Part shown: positions 11,366-21,959 of the stretch, one piece after another
Numbering within the stretch: the first letter of the stretch is position 1
How the letters are laid out: each line of letters opens with the position of its first letter
DNA from: Gnetum montanum
Lineage: Eukaryota; Streptophyta; Gnetopsida; Gnetales; Gnetaceae
DNA length: 34,471 nucleotides
NCBI GenBank assembly: GCA_015680685.1
Contig: MNCI01037652.1
Coordinates: 81,539 to 116,009, forward strand
Direction of reading: 5' to 3'
Program-made: the position numbers and the translations under genes
The notes under the pieces: generated by a model
Told to the model about the DNA's origin: nothing
What the model saw: the letters and a program-made list of their open reading frames with translations, nothing else
The model's database searches: none

Positions 11366-12108
11366 CATCCACATTAATGACATCCTTTATCATTCTACTA
11401 GCTAGATTCTTGTAGTTTTCTTTCATAATACTTAGTTAAATTTTCCTATGAGTGCTTGCATCATGGATTGATTTTATTTTACGAAGTTTTATTCAAGTGC
11501 ATGATGTACCTGGATACTTCTAAATGATGAAAATAAAATCAAAATTAATTCCTTCCATTGCAGCACTTGGAATAGCACTTAGTATATTTTTAGCATTTTA
11601 CTTTTAATGTACTTTACTTTCTAGCACTTAATAATTTAATATTGTATTCCTTAATAGTGCAAGTATGACCACTTTAAGCATAATATATTAATATTTGGTA
11701 ATCCTAATAGTGGATACTTGATATGCCTAGTAGTAGATACATGAGAATCTAGCAATATTAATATAGATGCAGAATGGGTATGAAAAGCAATAATAAATGA
11801 TCTATGCTTAGTATAGCTTAGATTACTCCTAATTTCATAGTTAGTTACAAATTAATCTTTTAATCAATTTATTATCTTAATATCTTATACATAAAAAGGA
11901 ACAAAAAATAAAAACATCTTATGCCAAAATCATAGTTAACCATACCAATTGAGCTCGTGCAAGTAATGATTAGGAAGATAATGACCAATAATGTAACACT
12001 TAGTTATCTAGAATACTATTAGCCCATCATTCAACAGAATTCACCTAGATCATGCATACATACTTGTGATTGATATGGTTAGGTGTAGGAAACACTCATC
12101 ACTCATCA
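11366..12108 (+). mobile_element. E1b 3' LTR remnant (U3 missing)
   Basis: It aligns with the E2 LTR from just after the TATA box to the end. Matches include ATTCTTGTAGTTTTC (about 11407 vs 16798), GAGTGCTTGCA (11451 vs 16837), TTTATTCAAG.GCATG (11489), TTTGGTAATC..AGTGGATAC (11694), TTAACCATA..AATTG (11936) and TTGTGATTGATATGGTTAGG (12063). It ends ACTCATCA at 12108. No primer site follows, so it is a 3' LTR. The next base is already inside the minus-strand element E3, making 12108/12109 an insertion junction. Confidence 0.75.
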
Positions 12109-12109
12109 A

Positions 12110-12690
12110 ATATCATTCTTAACATGATGTCATTTCATTTATAAGTCCTTCCTAATAATGGAAATTTAATTCCTTTAAGATTTCATCAAAATCAATATCA
12201 CTATGATACAATTGAGTAAAAGACTCAAAGCCTTTAACTTCCACACTAGAATAAGCAACATAAATTCTAGAAAAAGTATCAACAAAACATTTGACTTTTA
12301 ACTTCTATGTTTTCAAACAAAATGAAACTCTTGTAATTATTCTACCCATTGTATATGCTGAGCACTTAGTTTCTTTTGAGAATTCAAAAATTAAAGTGCT
12401 ATATTATCAATAAATAGAAATAAGTTAGATCCTAGTAAGTAATGTCTCCAATGCTTGATGGCTTGATATATAGCATATAATTCTTTCTCATATACACTAT
12501 ACTTTTGTATACATTCATTCAATTTCTTAGAAAAAGTGCAATTGTATTAAAATCTTGAGAAATCATACCTTCAATAGCAAGCCCACTTGCATCCACCTCT
12601 ACTTCAAAATGTTTGAAGAGGTTTGGAATTGCTAAAATTAGAGCATTATAAATCTTCTCCTTTAATTCTTGAAAAGAACTTTCTTTTGCA
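12110..12690 (-). pseudogene. pol: E3 RNase H and start of integrase tether
   Basis: On the minus strand the sequence reads KESSFQELKEKIYNALILAIP, then HFEVEVDASGLAIEGMISQ with the first RNase H Asp retained (codon at 12591-12593). Next come diverged and frameshifted segments, and LTQLYHSDIDFDEILKEL, which matches the linker preceding the integrase zinc finger in chromoviruses. It ends abruptly at the E1b LTR. It continues directly from the RT at 12696-13103. Confidence 0.7.
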
Positions 12691-13430
12691 TCATCTCATA
12701 CAAAAGTTAAATTCTTTTTCAAAAATGATAGTATAGGCCATGCAATAGAATTGAAATTCCTAATGAATCTTCTATTGAAACTACTCAAATCAAGAAAACA
12801 TCTCACCTCTCTCACATATTTAAATGAAGGTAACTCTTTGATTGCCTTGATTTTACATGGCTCCATCTTGACTTTGTCCTTGGAAAAAATTTTCTTCTTC
12901 ATAAAACAACATTTATTGACATTAATTATCAATTTAACCTCATGCAACTTTAAGCACATAAATCTCAAGTATTGCACATGATCATCTTCATTAGAGTTGT
13001 AAATAAGAATAACATCAAAGAAAAGAATGCAACATTTTCCAATAAGTTCTCTTAATACATCATGCATAAGCCTCATTAATGTGGTTGCAGCATTGGATAA
13101 CACAAATGATATAATTAATCACTCATATAAATCATAATATGTTTTAAATGTTATTTTTCATTTACCTTCTTAGCCAATTCTAATTTGGTGATATTAACTT
13201 TTTAAATTAATCTTTAAAAACATTTCAACATTCATTAAAGCATCAAAAATATAATTCATTCTAAGGATAGGAGATCTATATTTAATAGTGATTCTATTAA
13301 TAATCCTAGAGTCAATACACATTTTCTCATTTATTGGTATCATTTCTTAGAATAAGAAAAACATGAAAAATACATGTAGAAATATATTCCTTAATAAAAT
13401 CATTAGAGATTATCTCATTTTCTTATGCAA
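12690..13430 (-). pseudogene. pol: E3 reverse transcriptase (catalytic Asp lost)
   Basis: The minus-strand reading gives MCIDSRIINRITIKYRSPI, then MFLKINLKS.YHQIRIG, FKTYYDLYE, SNAATTLMRLMHDVLREL, and the YxDD box as FFDVILIYN (13011-13022). The second catalytic Asp is Val, so activity is abolished. The open stretch 13103-12696 (135 codons) then covers KIKAIKELPSFKYVREVRCFLDLSSFNRRFI and the palm-connection region in the usual Ty3/gypsy order. Upstream parts have stops and frame changes. The palm motifs are those of the chromovirus-like branch rather than of family A. Confidence 0.9.
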
Positions 13431-13779
13431 CTCCTCCCTCTGATGTGAAGTCATTCAGTAAATTCTCTTATTTGGAATGGTTAGTCTAGGCATGAAGTGA
13501 ATTTGATGCTAAATGGTTCACATTGAAGGAAGCTCTTCTACTGTATTTTAAAATCCATTAGTATTACATAACTAGTGAACATTTACTTTGAGGCTCCTTT
13601 CCACTTGTTGCAATTGTAGAAATAATGAGAAAACCATGTTCATTTTCCTCATGTGCTTTGAAATATTCTTTCTCACTAGAAAAATCAATGAAACCTTAAT
13701 AGATACATCTTCCTTATGTTAATGCAATGTCATAGGAATCAATTAATGAATTCCATCTCTTCTAGGAATTGATCAAATA

Positions 13780-14060
13780 TTTCTAACTCCATCATAAGTA
13801 GCATTGTTATTACAGTACCAAGGCCTACAAATTATGACATCAACACTATCTATGGGAAGAATAGCATATTACATTTACTCTTTGAAAAAACCAATCTTAA
13901 AAGATAAAATGCACCTTTTCTTTACCTCTTAAAAATGATCTCTAGAATATCAATACATTCTATAGGGTTTCAGATGAGGAAATTTCTAATATTCAATTTT
14001 ACCAATAGCTTTAGAAGAACTAACATTCTCTTGTGCACCTCCATATATCAAGATGCAAAG
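13780..14060 (-). pseudogene. E3 aspartic protease (active-site Asp changed)
   Basis: In minus-strand order, LIYGGAQENVSSSKAIGKI occupies the place of the usual (I/V)DGG/DSG active site. The catalytic Asp has become Tyr (codon at 14043-14045). LSFKIGFFKE follows, and then the C-terminal hallmark DVIICRPW...NNATYDGVRN (about 13850-13790), equivalent to the (L)GRPW..D...HDG pattern of plant Ty3/gypsy proteases. Frame shifts separate the pieces. The enzyme would have cut the Gag-Pol polyprotein. Confidence 0.75.
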
Positions 14061-14199
14061 CTATTTTCCATTAGATAAACACCTACCCATAATTTGAAAG
14101 ATCATTTTCCTCAAATGATCTTTACTAGCATTAACATTTTCCATAAATAAATTAATTTTAGTAAGATATTCATTAAAGTGGCATTAGGATTACCTTTAT

Positions 14200-15323
14200 T
14201 TGAAGACTCTTCTTTCTCCAAGTATGAAGTTCATTTTTCTTAGAAGACTTAGGTTTCTTGCACTCCCATTCCTTATGTTCTCATTCTCCATAATTGAAGA
14301 ACTTTACCTTGGAAGCATTGCCATTTTCTTAACCTTTTTTCTTCTTGGAATCTTTCTTTTCTTTATTTTCTATTACTTCTCATATGAATTATCCTTGTCA
14401 TTACCTTTCTTCTTTATATTTTTATATTTATTAGAAGTATTGGAGTCTTTACCTTTAGAATCCTTAGGACCTTTGTTGAAGTATTGGAGTTTTTTTAGCC
14501 TTAAGTGCTAAATCAAAAGTCTCATCCAAGGTTTGAGGTTCATAAAAGGTAAGATCTTATTTAAATTTATTCTTCAATACACCTTCAAAGTTTCAAGCTT
14601 ATTCATATTCATTTTGATGTATCTTAGCTTATTATAAAGATTTAGAAAACTCATAATATTCTCTTACACTTTTATAATCTTGTCTCATATAATTTAGTTA
14701 TTGAATGACTTATTTTCTATAATGATATTTCTTAAATCATTTTGTATGCATAAATTTCTTGAGAGACCATTCTTTGATAGGAATACCATTACTTATCATA
14801 TAAGAATATCTTTTTTTTCCCTTTATAATTGTGCCATACCTTTAATATTAGTTTCAACATATGATACCTTTTGATAGTCTTCAGCATTTTCAAGCTCAAA
14901 ATATTTGTTAATCATCTTAAGCCAAGAGAGAAAGGACTTAACTTCAACATTAGACTCTTTAGAAGAATTTTTAAATGCTTTAGCAAGATTAAACTTAATT
15001 TCTTTATCTTGATTTATTTGAGGTATTGAAGAAATTTTATTATTCCTTTTTCTTAAGATGATGAACCCTTAAGACCTATTCTCAATACTTGGAGCATGAA
15101 GAAGTTCATCATCTTGTTTCTCATTTTCTTCAAAGTTATCCTTCATAAAAGGAATATCATCATCAGTAGGAGGCATGGATGAAAGTCGTAAAGAAGCCTT
15201 TGGTGAATAAACATGTCCTTTATTTTCTTATAAATTTTTAGGTTTTTCATCAATGGTCTTAAGAACATTTCTTATGTCTTCCATATCTTTGGTCAAAGCT
15301 TGAACTATCTTCTTTGGAGCCAT
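14200..15323 (-). pseudogene. gag: E3 gag with degenerate zinc knuckle
   Basis: The ATG at 15323-15321 opens MAPKKIVQALTKDMEDIRNVL, after a leader of about 340 bases from the primer site. A capsid motif FLSWLKMINKYFELEN (about 14935-14890) is followed by YVETNIKGMAQL.RER, typical of the retrotransposon gag domain. A lysine-rich region leads to the zinc knuckle at about 14307-14260: FFNYGE..EHKEWEC, where the first two Cys are Phe and Tyr while His and the last Cys remain. Stops appear at CAA/CAG-type positions. The open plus-strand stretch at 14200-14511 is a shadow of this gene. Confidence 0.75.
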
Positions 15324-15664
15324 TATAAAAATAATCTCAAATGTAAAATTCATAAAATTTTAAAAGAAGATGTGAAAGATAACAAAAATTAAATGCAATA
15401 AAAAAAGTATTATTCAAATCTTAGTAGAAATAAGTTCAATGTACTCAAAACTCTAGCTATTTTAAGAAAATGGATATTGAAATCTACAAGTACTTTTAGA
15501 TCTTTAAAGATATGACCAACTTATTGACCAAAGGATTTTTTTCAAATTTGGCGTATGAAAATCATAATAATTAAGAATTCAAACTCTAGTGATGGTATGA
15601 ACAATAATTCCTTCCATTTGAGGTGAGGATTCACCCTTTGAATTGAATTATTTTTAAAGCCAAT

Positions 15665-15676
15665 GCTCTAATACCA
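15665..15676 (-). promoter_or_regulatory. E3 primer binding site, tRNA-iMet type
   Basis: The minus strand reads TGGTATTAGAGC, one base from the TGGTATCAGAGC complementary to the initiator-Met tRNA 3' end. It lies three bases inside the LTR end. The single change is C to T. Confidence 0.85.
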
Positions 15677-15679
15677 ATT

Positions 15680-16117
15680 TGATGATGAACCCCCTTGGAA
15701 TTCACAATCCAACCTTAATCAATTGCAAATAACCAACACAATTTCTTAATTAAACAAGAAGAAAATGAAGAAATTTATTTTTATTGAAAAGAAAATGATT
15801 ACAAAGCATAAAGCAAAAAATGCAATTCTAAGAATAGAAAACTAATCAACCAAACCATCACACCATTTCATAATACAAGATAGATCATCAAAGGATGTTC
15901 ACACGCACTCAATGCTCAAGAAGATATCTCCTTCTCTTAAGCATAGAATGGACTTAGAATGAGCTTAGCCATATTCTTTTAAGTGATTTGGGCCTTTTAT
16001 AGCTTTTTAAGTTTTTCTTCTTCTTTCTTGATCATTAGAATTTCAAAAGAATCATGCCTTCTCTTTAAAAGTTATTTTTATTAGGACTACAAGTGAGTAT
16101 GGCTTGTAGTATCATCA
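15680..16117 (-). mobile_element. E3 5' LTR
   Basis: The inner end (plus strand TGATGATGAACCCCC at 15680) abuts the primer site. On the minus strand a TATA box CTATAAAAGG lies at about 16003-15994. A run reading TTTTCAATAAAAATAAA at about 15791-15775 would serve as polyadenylation signal. The outer edge is set at 16117, where TGATGAT begins on the minus strand. No second LTR of E3 is in the window, so that edge is tentative. Confidence 0.6.
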
Positions 16118-16598
16118 CAATTATCATCTTGCAACTAAACTAGTATCATGTCCAAGCATATTAGTAACAAGATAAATGTTTTCATCATTATTTCTTAGCT
16201 AGCTTGAACTCTGCTATAACTAACAAGTTTCAAACTATGAACCACTATGATTCATAGTGACTTGCAACTCATTGATAAACTTAGAAAACACAAAATATTT
16301 ATAATTTAGACATACTGTATTATATGGTGACATGTAGCTACTTGAAGTACTAGAATATAGATCCCTATGATCCACAGTGGCCTTATAGTTACTTGCCCTA
16401 GCTACAAAATAACTCAAATGACTCCAAATAAATAACTAAATATAAATACGACTCTTACTAGGATATAATGGAGATAAGAATTACTTTCAGGAGTTGGTTG
16501 ACATCTTCATCACTCTTACAAAGCTAATAAGCTATACTAAAAACATTTAAATGAAAAAAAAACATATCAAAATTATTTTAATTAATAAAAATAATATC
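16118..16598. other. AT-rich DNA between E3 and E2, nothing recognised
   Basis: This is the left flank of the E2 insertion. No coding similarity, LTR or primer site was found. The small minus-strand open stretch at 16417-16235 has no recognisable content. Its continuation begins at 28569 on the other side of E2. Confidence 0.5.
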
Positions 16599-16603
16599 AT
16601 GCT
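16599..16603 (+). repeat. Target site duplication ATGCT, left copy
   Basis: ATGCT directly precedes the 5' LTR. The identical ATGCT at 28564-28568 directly follows the 3' LTR. A 5-bp duplication is what a Ty3/gypsy integrase makes. Confidence 0.9.
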
Positions 16604-17511
16604 TGATGAGTCATGGGTGGCCACGTTGATTGGGCCTAGTTGACTAGGCCTGGTCAACTGAGCCCCATTGACTAGGCCCTATCGATACATCATTTCATGC
16701 ATTGATTATGCCTTATCAATGCAGGGTCTATTCTTGCCTATAAATACATGCTCACTAGCTACATTTGTGGCATCAGTCAGTCATAGTATAGTGAAGCTCT
16801 TATAGTTTTTTCATTTGAAAGTTAGAACATTTTTCCAAGTGCTCGCAATAGGATTCATTAAGTGTATGGACCTTTATTCAAGCATTGTTGTACCTGAGCA
16901 TGACAATCTGTATGGTAATAAAGACAAGATTCTTGATAAACCTTGTAGCATTCTGGATAGTTTAGATATTTATTCATGCATTTAATGCTTTAAGTTGTTT
17001 ATTTGTTTTTCAGTAATTGAGCTAATTAAGTAGGATAAGCTAGATAAATTAAATACATAAGTACAACTACTTTGAGTGTAACACATATTTGCTTGGTAAT
17101 CTTAGCATGTTATTGCTTGGTGCACCTAGTAGCATAGCACTTGGTAATCTAACAGTGGATACATGGGTTCAGGACGTATACGGAAAGTGATACTGGATGC
17201 TTATGTTAGGACCAGTTTGAGACTAGTTAGTTAATTTAGATTAGTCATCAAATTAATTTATCTCTCTCTCTTTCTAAGCACCAAAGAACATAAGACATAA
17301 AATGATAAAAATCATATGCCTCGATTACACTTAACCATATCTTTGTACATCACAAGTGTAATTGGGAAGACAATGAATGAACTTAGGGCAAGATTCACTT
17401 CCTAGAAGACTAGTGCATTGGAAAATATAAAGTCCACAGAATTCGACTGGATCATGTGTGAATGCTTTGTGATTCATTTGGTTGGGCATAGGGGTACCTT
17501 GCTAATCATCA
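16604..17511 (+). mobile_element. E2 5' LTR
   Basis: It begins TGATGAGTCATGGG and ends GGGGTACCTTGCTAATCATCA. U3 holds palindromic GACTAGGCC modules (16639-16658 and nearby), then the TATA box TATAAATA at 16739-16746 and AATAAA at 16917-16922. U5 holds repeated CTTGGTAATC units (about 17092-17160), the counterpart of the 33-36-bp repeats in M. It aligns end to end with 27673-28563. Confidence 0.95.
16631..16686. repeat. GACTAGGCC palindromic modules in E2 U3
   Basis: GTTGACTAGGCCTGGTCAAC at 16639-16658 is a near palindrome. Partial units flank it (TTGGGCCTAGT, TTGACTAGGCCCTATCGAT). The 3' LTR has corresponding units at about 27694-27777. They sit about 80-100 bases upstream of the TATA box. 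Confidence 0.8.
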
Positions 17512-17512
17512 T

Positions 17513-17531
17513 TGGTGCTATTTTAGGGACT
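17513..17531 (+). promoter_or_regulatory. E2 primer binding site, degenerate tRNA-Asp type
   Basis: TGGTGCTATTTTAGGGACT starts one base after the LTR. The complement of the plant tRNA-Asp 3' end is TGGCGCCGTTGCCGGGGAT, the usual primer site of Athila/Tat elements. By eye 11 of 19 positions agree, and five of the eight differences are C-to-T or G-to-A transitions. It is read as a decayed tRNA-Asp site. The tRNA sequence is from memory. Confidence 0.6.
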
Positions 17532-17664
17532 TTGTTTATTAAAACATGCACTATCTAGGATTAGTGAGCATTAGTAGTATTGTTGGATGGACCCAAGGTC
17601 AACATCACTCCCACATAATGACCTATAATTACAAAACCAAGCTGATTATTTTATTTGTTGCAAA

Positions 17665-20000
17665 ATGTCTTCTTCCCATAGGCATGAAGATGTCAAACTG
17701 TTGATCTCACAAGAGTGCAAAGTGATATATATTCATCTAGATGAGTATGTACCAAACTTCACCTTCATCCTACATTAGGATGAATAGCTGTGATGGTGTG
17801 ATATGGAGGGTAACGTTGTAATGCCCCTTGATTGATCTGTGCTAGGGATGCTCTTTCAAACTCTTAAGAAGTTGGACATCTTAGATCTTCACAAGGAATA
17901 TGTTGTGCATAGTTATGCCACTTAAGACTAGCATCCCATTGAAACACAACACAAGAGAGATCAACACCAAGAGAAGCAACATGAGTTTATGAAGGGGAAA
18001 TACTTCACTAATCCCTTATTCCCATTAAACCAAGATGACAATGTGGATTCTCCCCTTGAGGGTTCTCAACATGAAAATTCTCCACCCTTTGTTATTGATG
18101 ATGAGGGTGTGGCCCTAAACCTACAATCCACTATTCATAAACTAGGTTCAGGAAAATGTAACAGTCAAAGTAGGGACTCAGGAAAATATCACAATGGTAA
18201 GGGATCTAAGGATAGTGGTCGTAATGAGTGAAGAGGTGGTGGAGGACACCATGGTGGTGATGGCAGTCCACCTTCCTCTTCATCTGATTCTGAACATTCT
18301 TCTTTATCTTTTGGTTTTAATAGAAGCTATCAAAGAAATAATCGTGATGAAGATGATTAGTGGGACAACAACAATCATAGAGTTTGCCAAGATTGAAGGG
18401 GTGACATAAACCATCATTAGCATCATCGACACAATCATGATGATGAACCTCTATTAGCAACTTGAAGTATGCTTAATATTATAGAGGTAATTAAGATTCC
18501 AAATAGACATGTAAAAGATAGTCGAATCAAGCACTTAGACATGAACAATGTCACAAGATTTGAGGGGGGATATGACACTGATCTGTAGAACCATCTACAA
18601 GCTTTCCATGATGCCTATGCTTTATAGAACATTGAAAATAACTAGTAGAAACTCAAGATATTCCCCAGGATGCTCATTAAGGAAGTGAAAGGTGGTACTG
18701 GTCCTTAGAGCTAGAATCCATTCGTAGATAGAGTACCATGTTGGAACTATTTAATGACAACTACCAGACATATTCTAGAGTGTCTAATCTAAGAAAAAAA
18801 AATCCAAGGCTAGAAATAGGGAACACATGAACCCTTGGATGCTGCCATGGGTAGATATTATTCACTCTTACACTGATGCCCTAGCCATGGTTATTCTTAG
18901 AGAGAACAACTTTGCCACATCATAGATGGGTTTAGAGCAGAAACTAGAAGAACTCTTGGTGTGTATGCCCAAGGGAGATTGTCTGAAATGAGAGCTCATC
19001 AGATTCAAAGGCTAATAGATCAGGTAGAAAAAGAAGAAGGTGAGTTGTAAAAAAAGGAAAAATGTAAAAGAGTATAATAGGGATCCTTCCATAAGAAAAA
19101 GAAGGTATGATTTTATGAGGAGGAAGAGTCATCACTTGATGAAGTGGTGAATAGAAAAACCTTGCCTATCCAAAAATCTATCTCTAATATTTTGGTAAAG
19201 GTTGATAAATTATGGGACTCTTTGGATAAAAAATTCTAAATTACTATGAAGATTGCTGAAGAATCAAAAGAGAAAAATAGTGATTGTAATGATAGGAGGT
19301 AGAAAGAAGCTAAACGTGCCTACCAAAGAGATAAGGGCAAAGCTACCGCAGTAGAAAAATTTCTGGAGATAGACTCCAAGGATGATATTGGTTGTGACAT
19401 TTGTCAATATGAACATCCAAAGGGATGTTGCCCTATGACATCACACTTACAAGAGTTTGGGGTGTAAGCATTAAATATGTGACTACTAAGGAGGCAAGCA
19501 CCCAGATGATCATCCTATCCTCAAGGCAATCCGAGGCCGTTACACCAACACTAATAAACTTATAATCTAAGTGGAGCTCTACCACAACCCTATGAGCAAT
19601 ATCAATGATGGAACTAGCCAAAATTGTGAAAAATGCCACTACCAAGATAGTAGTACCCTTATAAGAAACTAGATCTATATGGGTATTATGTTTATCAACC
19701 CATCTATCGAAGAAGTTCTGCAAGCTACACCTCATCCCAACATCACTATTACCCTTCAGAGTACCACCAAACACATTCACCATCTACTTGAGGGAAGAGC
19801 CCATATCCATACCACGCTTTGTATTTGTTTGCACATATCCCTCTACCCTCAAATTAGCTACCTCCTGCTCCATTCATGTAGGGTGAAATTCCACCATAGT
19901 CGTAGCAATGAAATGTTACAAGGGCTATACATTCATAATTGACCTTCCAACCAGGTGGTTCAGATAATCATTCTAGGAAATGATCCTTCTTTAGATCCAA
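17665..20000 (+). pseudogene. gag: E2 gag
   Basis: A start at 17665 gives MSSSHRHEDVKLLISQECKV, 153 bases after the LTR. The open stretch 17989-18231 follows (SPLEGSQHENSPPF..., acidic and polar), then a Gly/Ser/His-rich segment. A capsid-like region lies at about 18500-18800 (RIKHLDMNNVTRFEGGYD, LKIFPRMLIKEVKGG). GVYAQGRLSEMRAHQIQRLIDQVEKEE follows at about 18950-19040, and a basic region. A Cys/His motif CDICQYEHPKGC (about 19395-19430) is spaced C-x2-C-x3-H-x3-C instead of the usual C-x2-C-x4-H-x4-C. A Tyr/Pro/Ser-rich tail runs to about 20000. Frequent TAG/TAA/TGA stops and frame changes make it inactive. Confidence 0.75.
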
Positions 20001-20189
20001 TGGTCCTCCCAAACCCTCACAACCTAATATGGCTAGTTGCCTTGTATCTTTAACACCCTCATACTCTACTTCAAATAGATTCGAGTACCCTTCAAACCAA
20101 GTGCTACCTTAGATTTGCACTGTGATGTTAATTTATGCTATCCTTGATTGAATCTAGGCTAGCAATCTTCCCACAAAAAGATCTGACCT

Positions 20190-20618
20190 AGGAAGTCCTC
20201 TCATTTACTTACAGATTGTTGGACATGAGCCATGAAAGGCTATTCTTGATTCTGGTTCTAGTATCAATCTAATCTCTCATGACATGTACAAAGCCTATAA
20301 CCTACCACCTCTTAAGAAGAACAACATTTATTTAAAATTGGAAGACTAATCAATCATTGTTCCTTTAGGATTAATGGAGGACATTTTAACCACATTTTGT
20401 GGGTGGTCCTACTCCATCGATTTTCTAGGAAGGGCTTGGTTAACTGTAAAGGTAACTCCCACATCATTATGGGAAGGGCTTGGTTAAGAACAATAGATGC
20501 ACATATAGGTATAAGGGAGCTATCCTTGGAAATATCCAAGGAAAATGAATTTGGACATTTAGAGAAGAAGAGTGTTTTATGCATCGCATACAGTGATAAT
20601 GGGTGCAATTTCGTGTAA
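20190..20618 (+). pseudogene. E2 aspartic protease
   Basis: The reading PLIYLQIVGHEP.KAILDSGSSINLISHDMYK carries the active-site DSG (Asp codon at 20248-20250), preceded by the hydrophobic strand typical of retropepsins. After PPLKKNNIYLKLED and IVPLGLMEDIL, the C-terminal part reads IIMGRAWLRTIDAHIGIRELSLEI and ends SDNGCNFV. The active-site triad is intact here, but a stop precedes KAILDSG where a Gln or Trp codon is expected, and frame changes follow 20400. A short charged linker (20766-21002, YVKGMNKLKQVHRQLSDDE...) connects to RT. Confidence 0.8.
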
Positions 20619-20639
20619 AAGATATAGTCCATCAAAAGT

Positions 20640-21130
20640 ACATTCATTAAAGCATGCAATCAGTGTGTACATGAATGAGATATTAAAAGGTGCCTATATG
20701 TAGTAACAATAAAATAGGAGGACATTCAGTGGCTAATAGTTAACTCTGATAGTAGAACACTATGCATGGAACCTACTAAGAGCCTAACATGTGCTTATGT
20801 TAAAGGCATGAATAAACTTAAGCAAGTTCATCGCCAACTCTCCGATGATGAAAATGATGATACATGTTGGGAAGAGTTGAAAATCCCTAGAAATTTCAAA
20901 CGGGAGCCCCTAGAGTTAAAAGCTTTGATGGTTGAAATGAAATATACATGTTTGAACAATGGTAAGCCAATCATAATTAATTCAAATATTGCTCCTGAAT
21001 AAAACGATAACCTATTGTAGGTCATCAACAAGTGGCCAACAGCCTTTTCTTGGTCATATCCCTAACTTATAGGAATTGATCCATGAATATTTCAACATTG
21101 TATTTACATCAACTTGGCCATGAAGCCAAG
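20640..21130 (+). pseudogene. E2 linker between protease and reverse transcriptase
   Basis: The open stretch at 20766-21002 is acidic and polar with no known motif. It corresponds to the 2260-2600 region of E1, which has the same EE/DE-rich character and ends NG.PIIINSN vs NKKLVIINVN. This shared segment is part of the Pol polyprotein and not a separate gene. Confidence 0.5.
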
Positions 21131-21900
21131 AAGGCAACTGTAGAGGCACTTGAATCCCAAATTTAAATAGATTGTCAAGGAGGAAGTAGAACAACTCCTT
21201 AAGGTAGGGTTCATCTATCCCATAATAGATAGTAAGTGGGTTAGTCCACTTGTAATTGTGCCAAAGAAAGGTGGCAAGTGGTAGGTATGCATTGGCTTTA
21301 GGCTATTGAATATGACAATGTTTAAAGATCATTTCCCATTGCCATTTGTGGATCAGGTGTTGGAAACCATATCTGGACATTACTATTATAGCTTCTTGTA
21401 TGGTTATAGTGGCTATAACCAAATCCAAATTACACTAGCAGATCAGGCCAAGATAACTTTTACAAGTCCTTGGGGGACTTTTCCATAGTGTAAGATGCCA
21501 TTTGGTCTATGCAATGCCCTTGCAACATTTCAATGTCTAGTCCTTAGTATTTTTCAGTAGTAGATTGGTAGTAGGGTAGAAGTTTTTATGGGTGATTTTT
21601 CTACCTTATGGGACTACATTTGAGCAAGCCTTGGATCACCTTGAGTAGGTATTAAAAGGATGTGTTGAAACAAACCCTAGACATAATTAGTAGAAAAGCC
21701 ATCTAATGGTCTAGAAAGACATTGCATTGGGGCACCAAATTTCACAAAAAGGGATTGAGGTAGACCTAGAGAAGATAAGGGTCATCCAAGGAATAATACA
21801 GTAACCAGAGATAGTTAAAGATGTCCAATCATTCCTTGGACACATTGGTTACTACCTGCGATTCATAAAAATTTCTCTAAGGTTGCAAAGCCATTGCTTG
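21130..21900 (+). pseudogene. pol: E2 reverse transcriptase (FMGD, inactive)
   Basis: VEQLLKVGFIYPIIDSKWVSPLVIVPKKGGKW opens the fingers, and FRLLNMTMFKDHFPLPFVDQVLE follows. The palm then reads HYYYSFLYGYSGYNQIQI and FTSPWGTFP.CKMPFGLCNALATFQ. The catalytic box is FMGD at 21585-21596: the first of the paired Asp is Gly, which would abolish synthesis. E1 keeps FMDD at the same place. The region after 21600 is frameshifted relative to the start. Stops include a TAG in LE.VLK at 21646-21648 that E1 also has (3152-3154). Confidence 0.92.
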
Positions 21901-21959
21901 AGCTTATAAAGAAAGATGCATCATTTGTTTGGACCAAGGAGTATGAACACACATTCCAA

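Larger units (their letters stand above)
12110..16117 (-). mobile_element. E3: 5' half of a Ty3/gypsy element
   Basis: Read on the minus strand this runs 5' LTR (16117-15680), primer site (15676-15665), leader, gag (from 15323), protease, reverse transcriptase, RNase H, and the start of the integrase tether, where it stops at 12110 against the E1b LTR. The missing integrase and 3' LTR would lie left of the E1/E1b insertion, outside the window. It belongs to a different Ty3/gypsy branch from family A: the RT has the CID.R.IN.IT.KYR.PI pattern and the primer is the initiator-Met type common in chromoviruses. All coding parts are broken. Confidence 0.8.
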
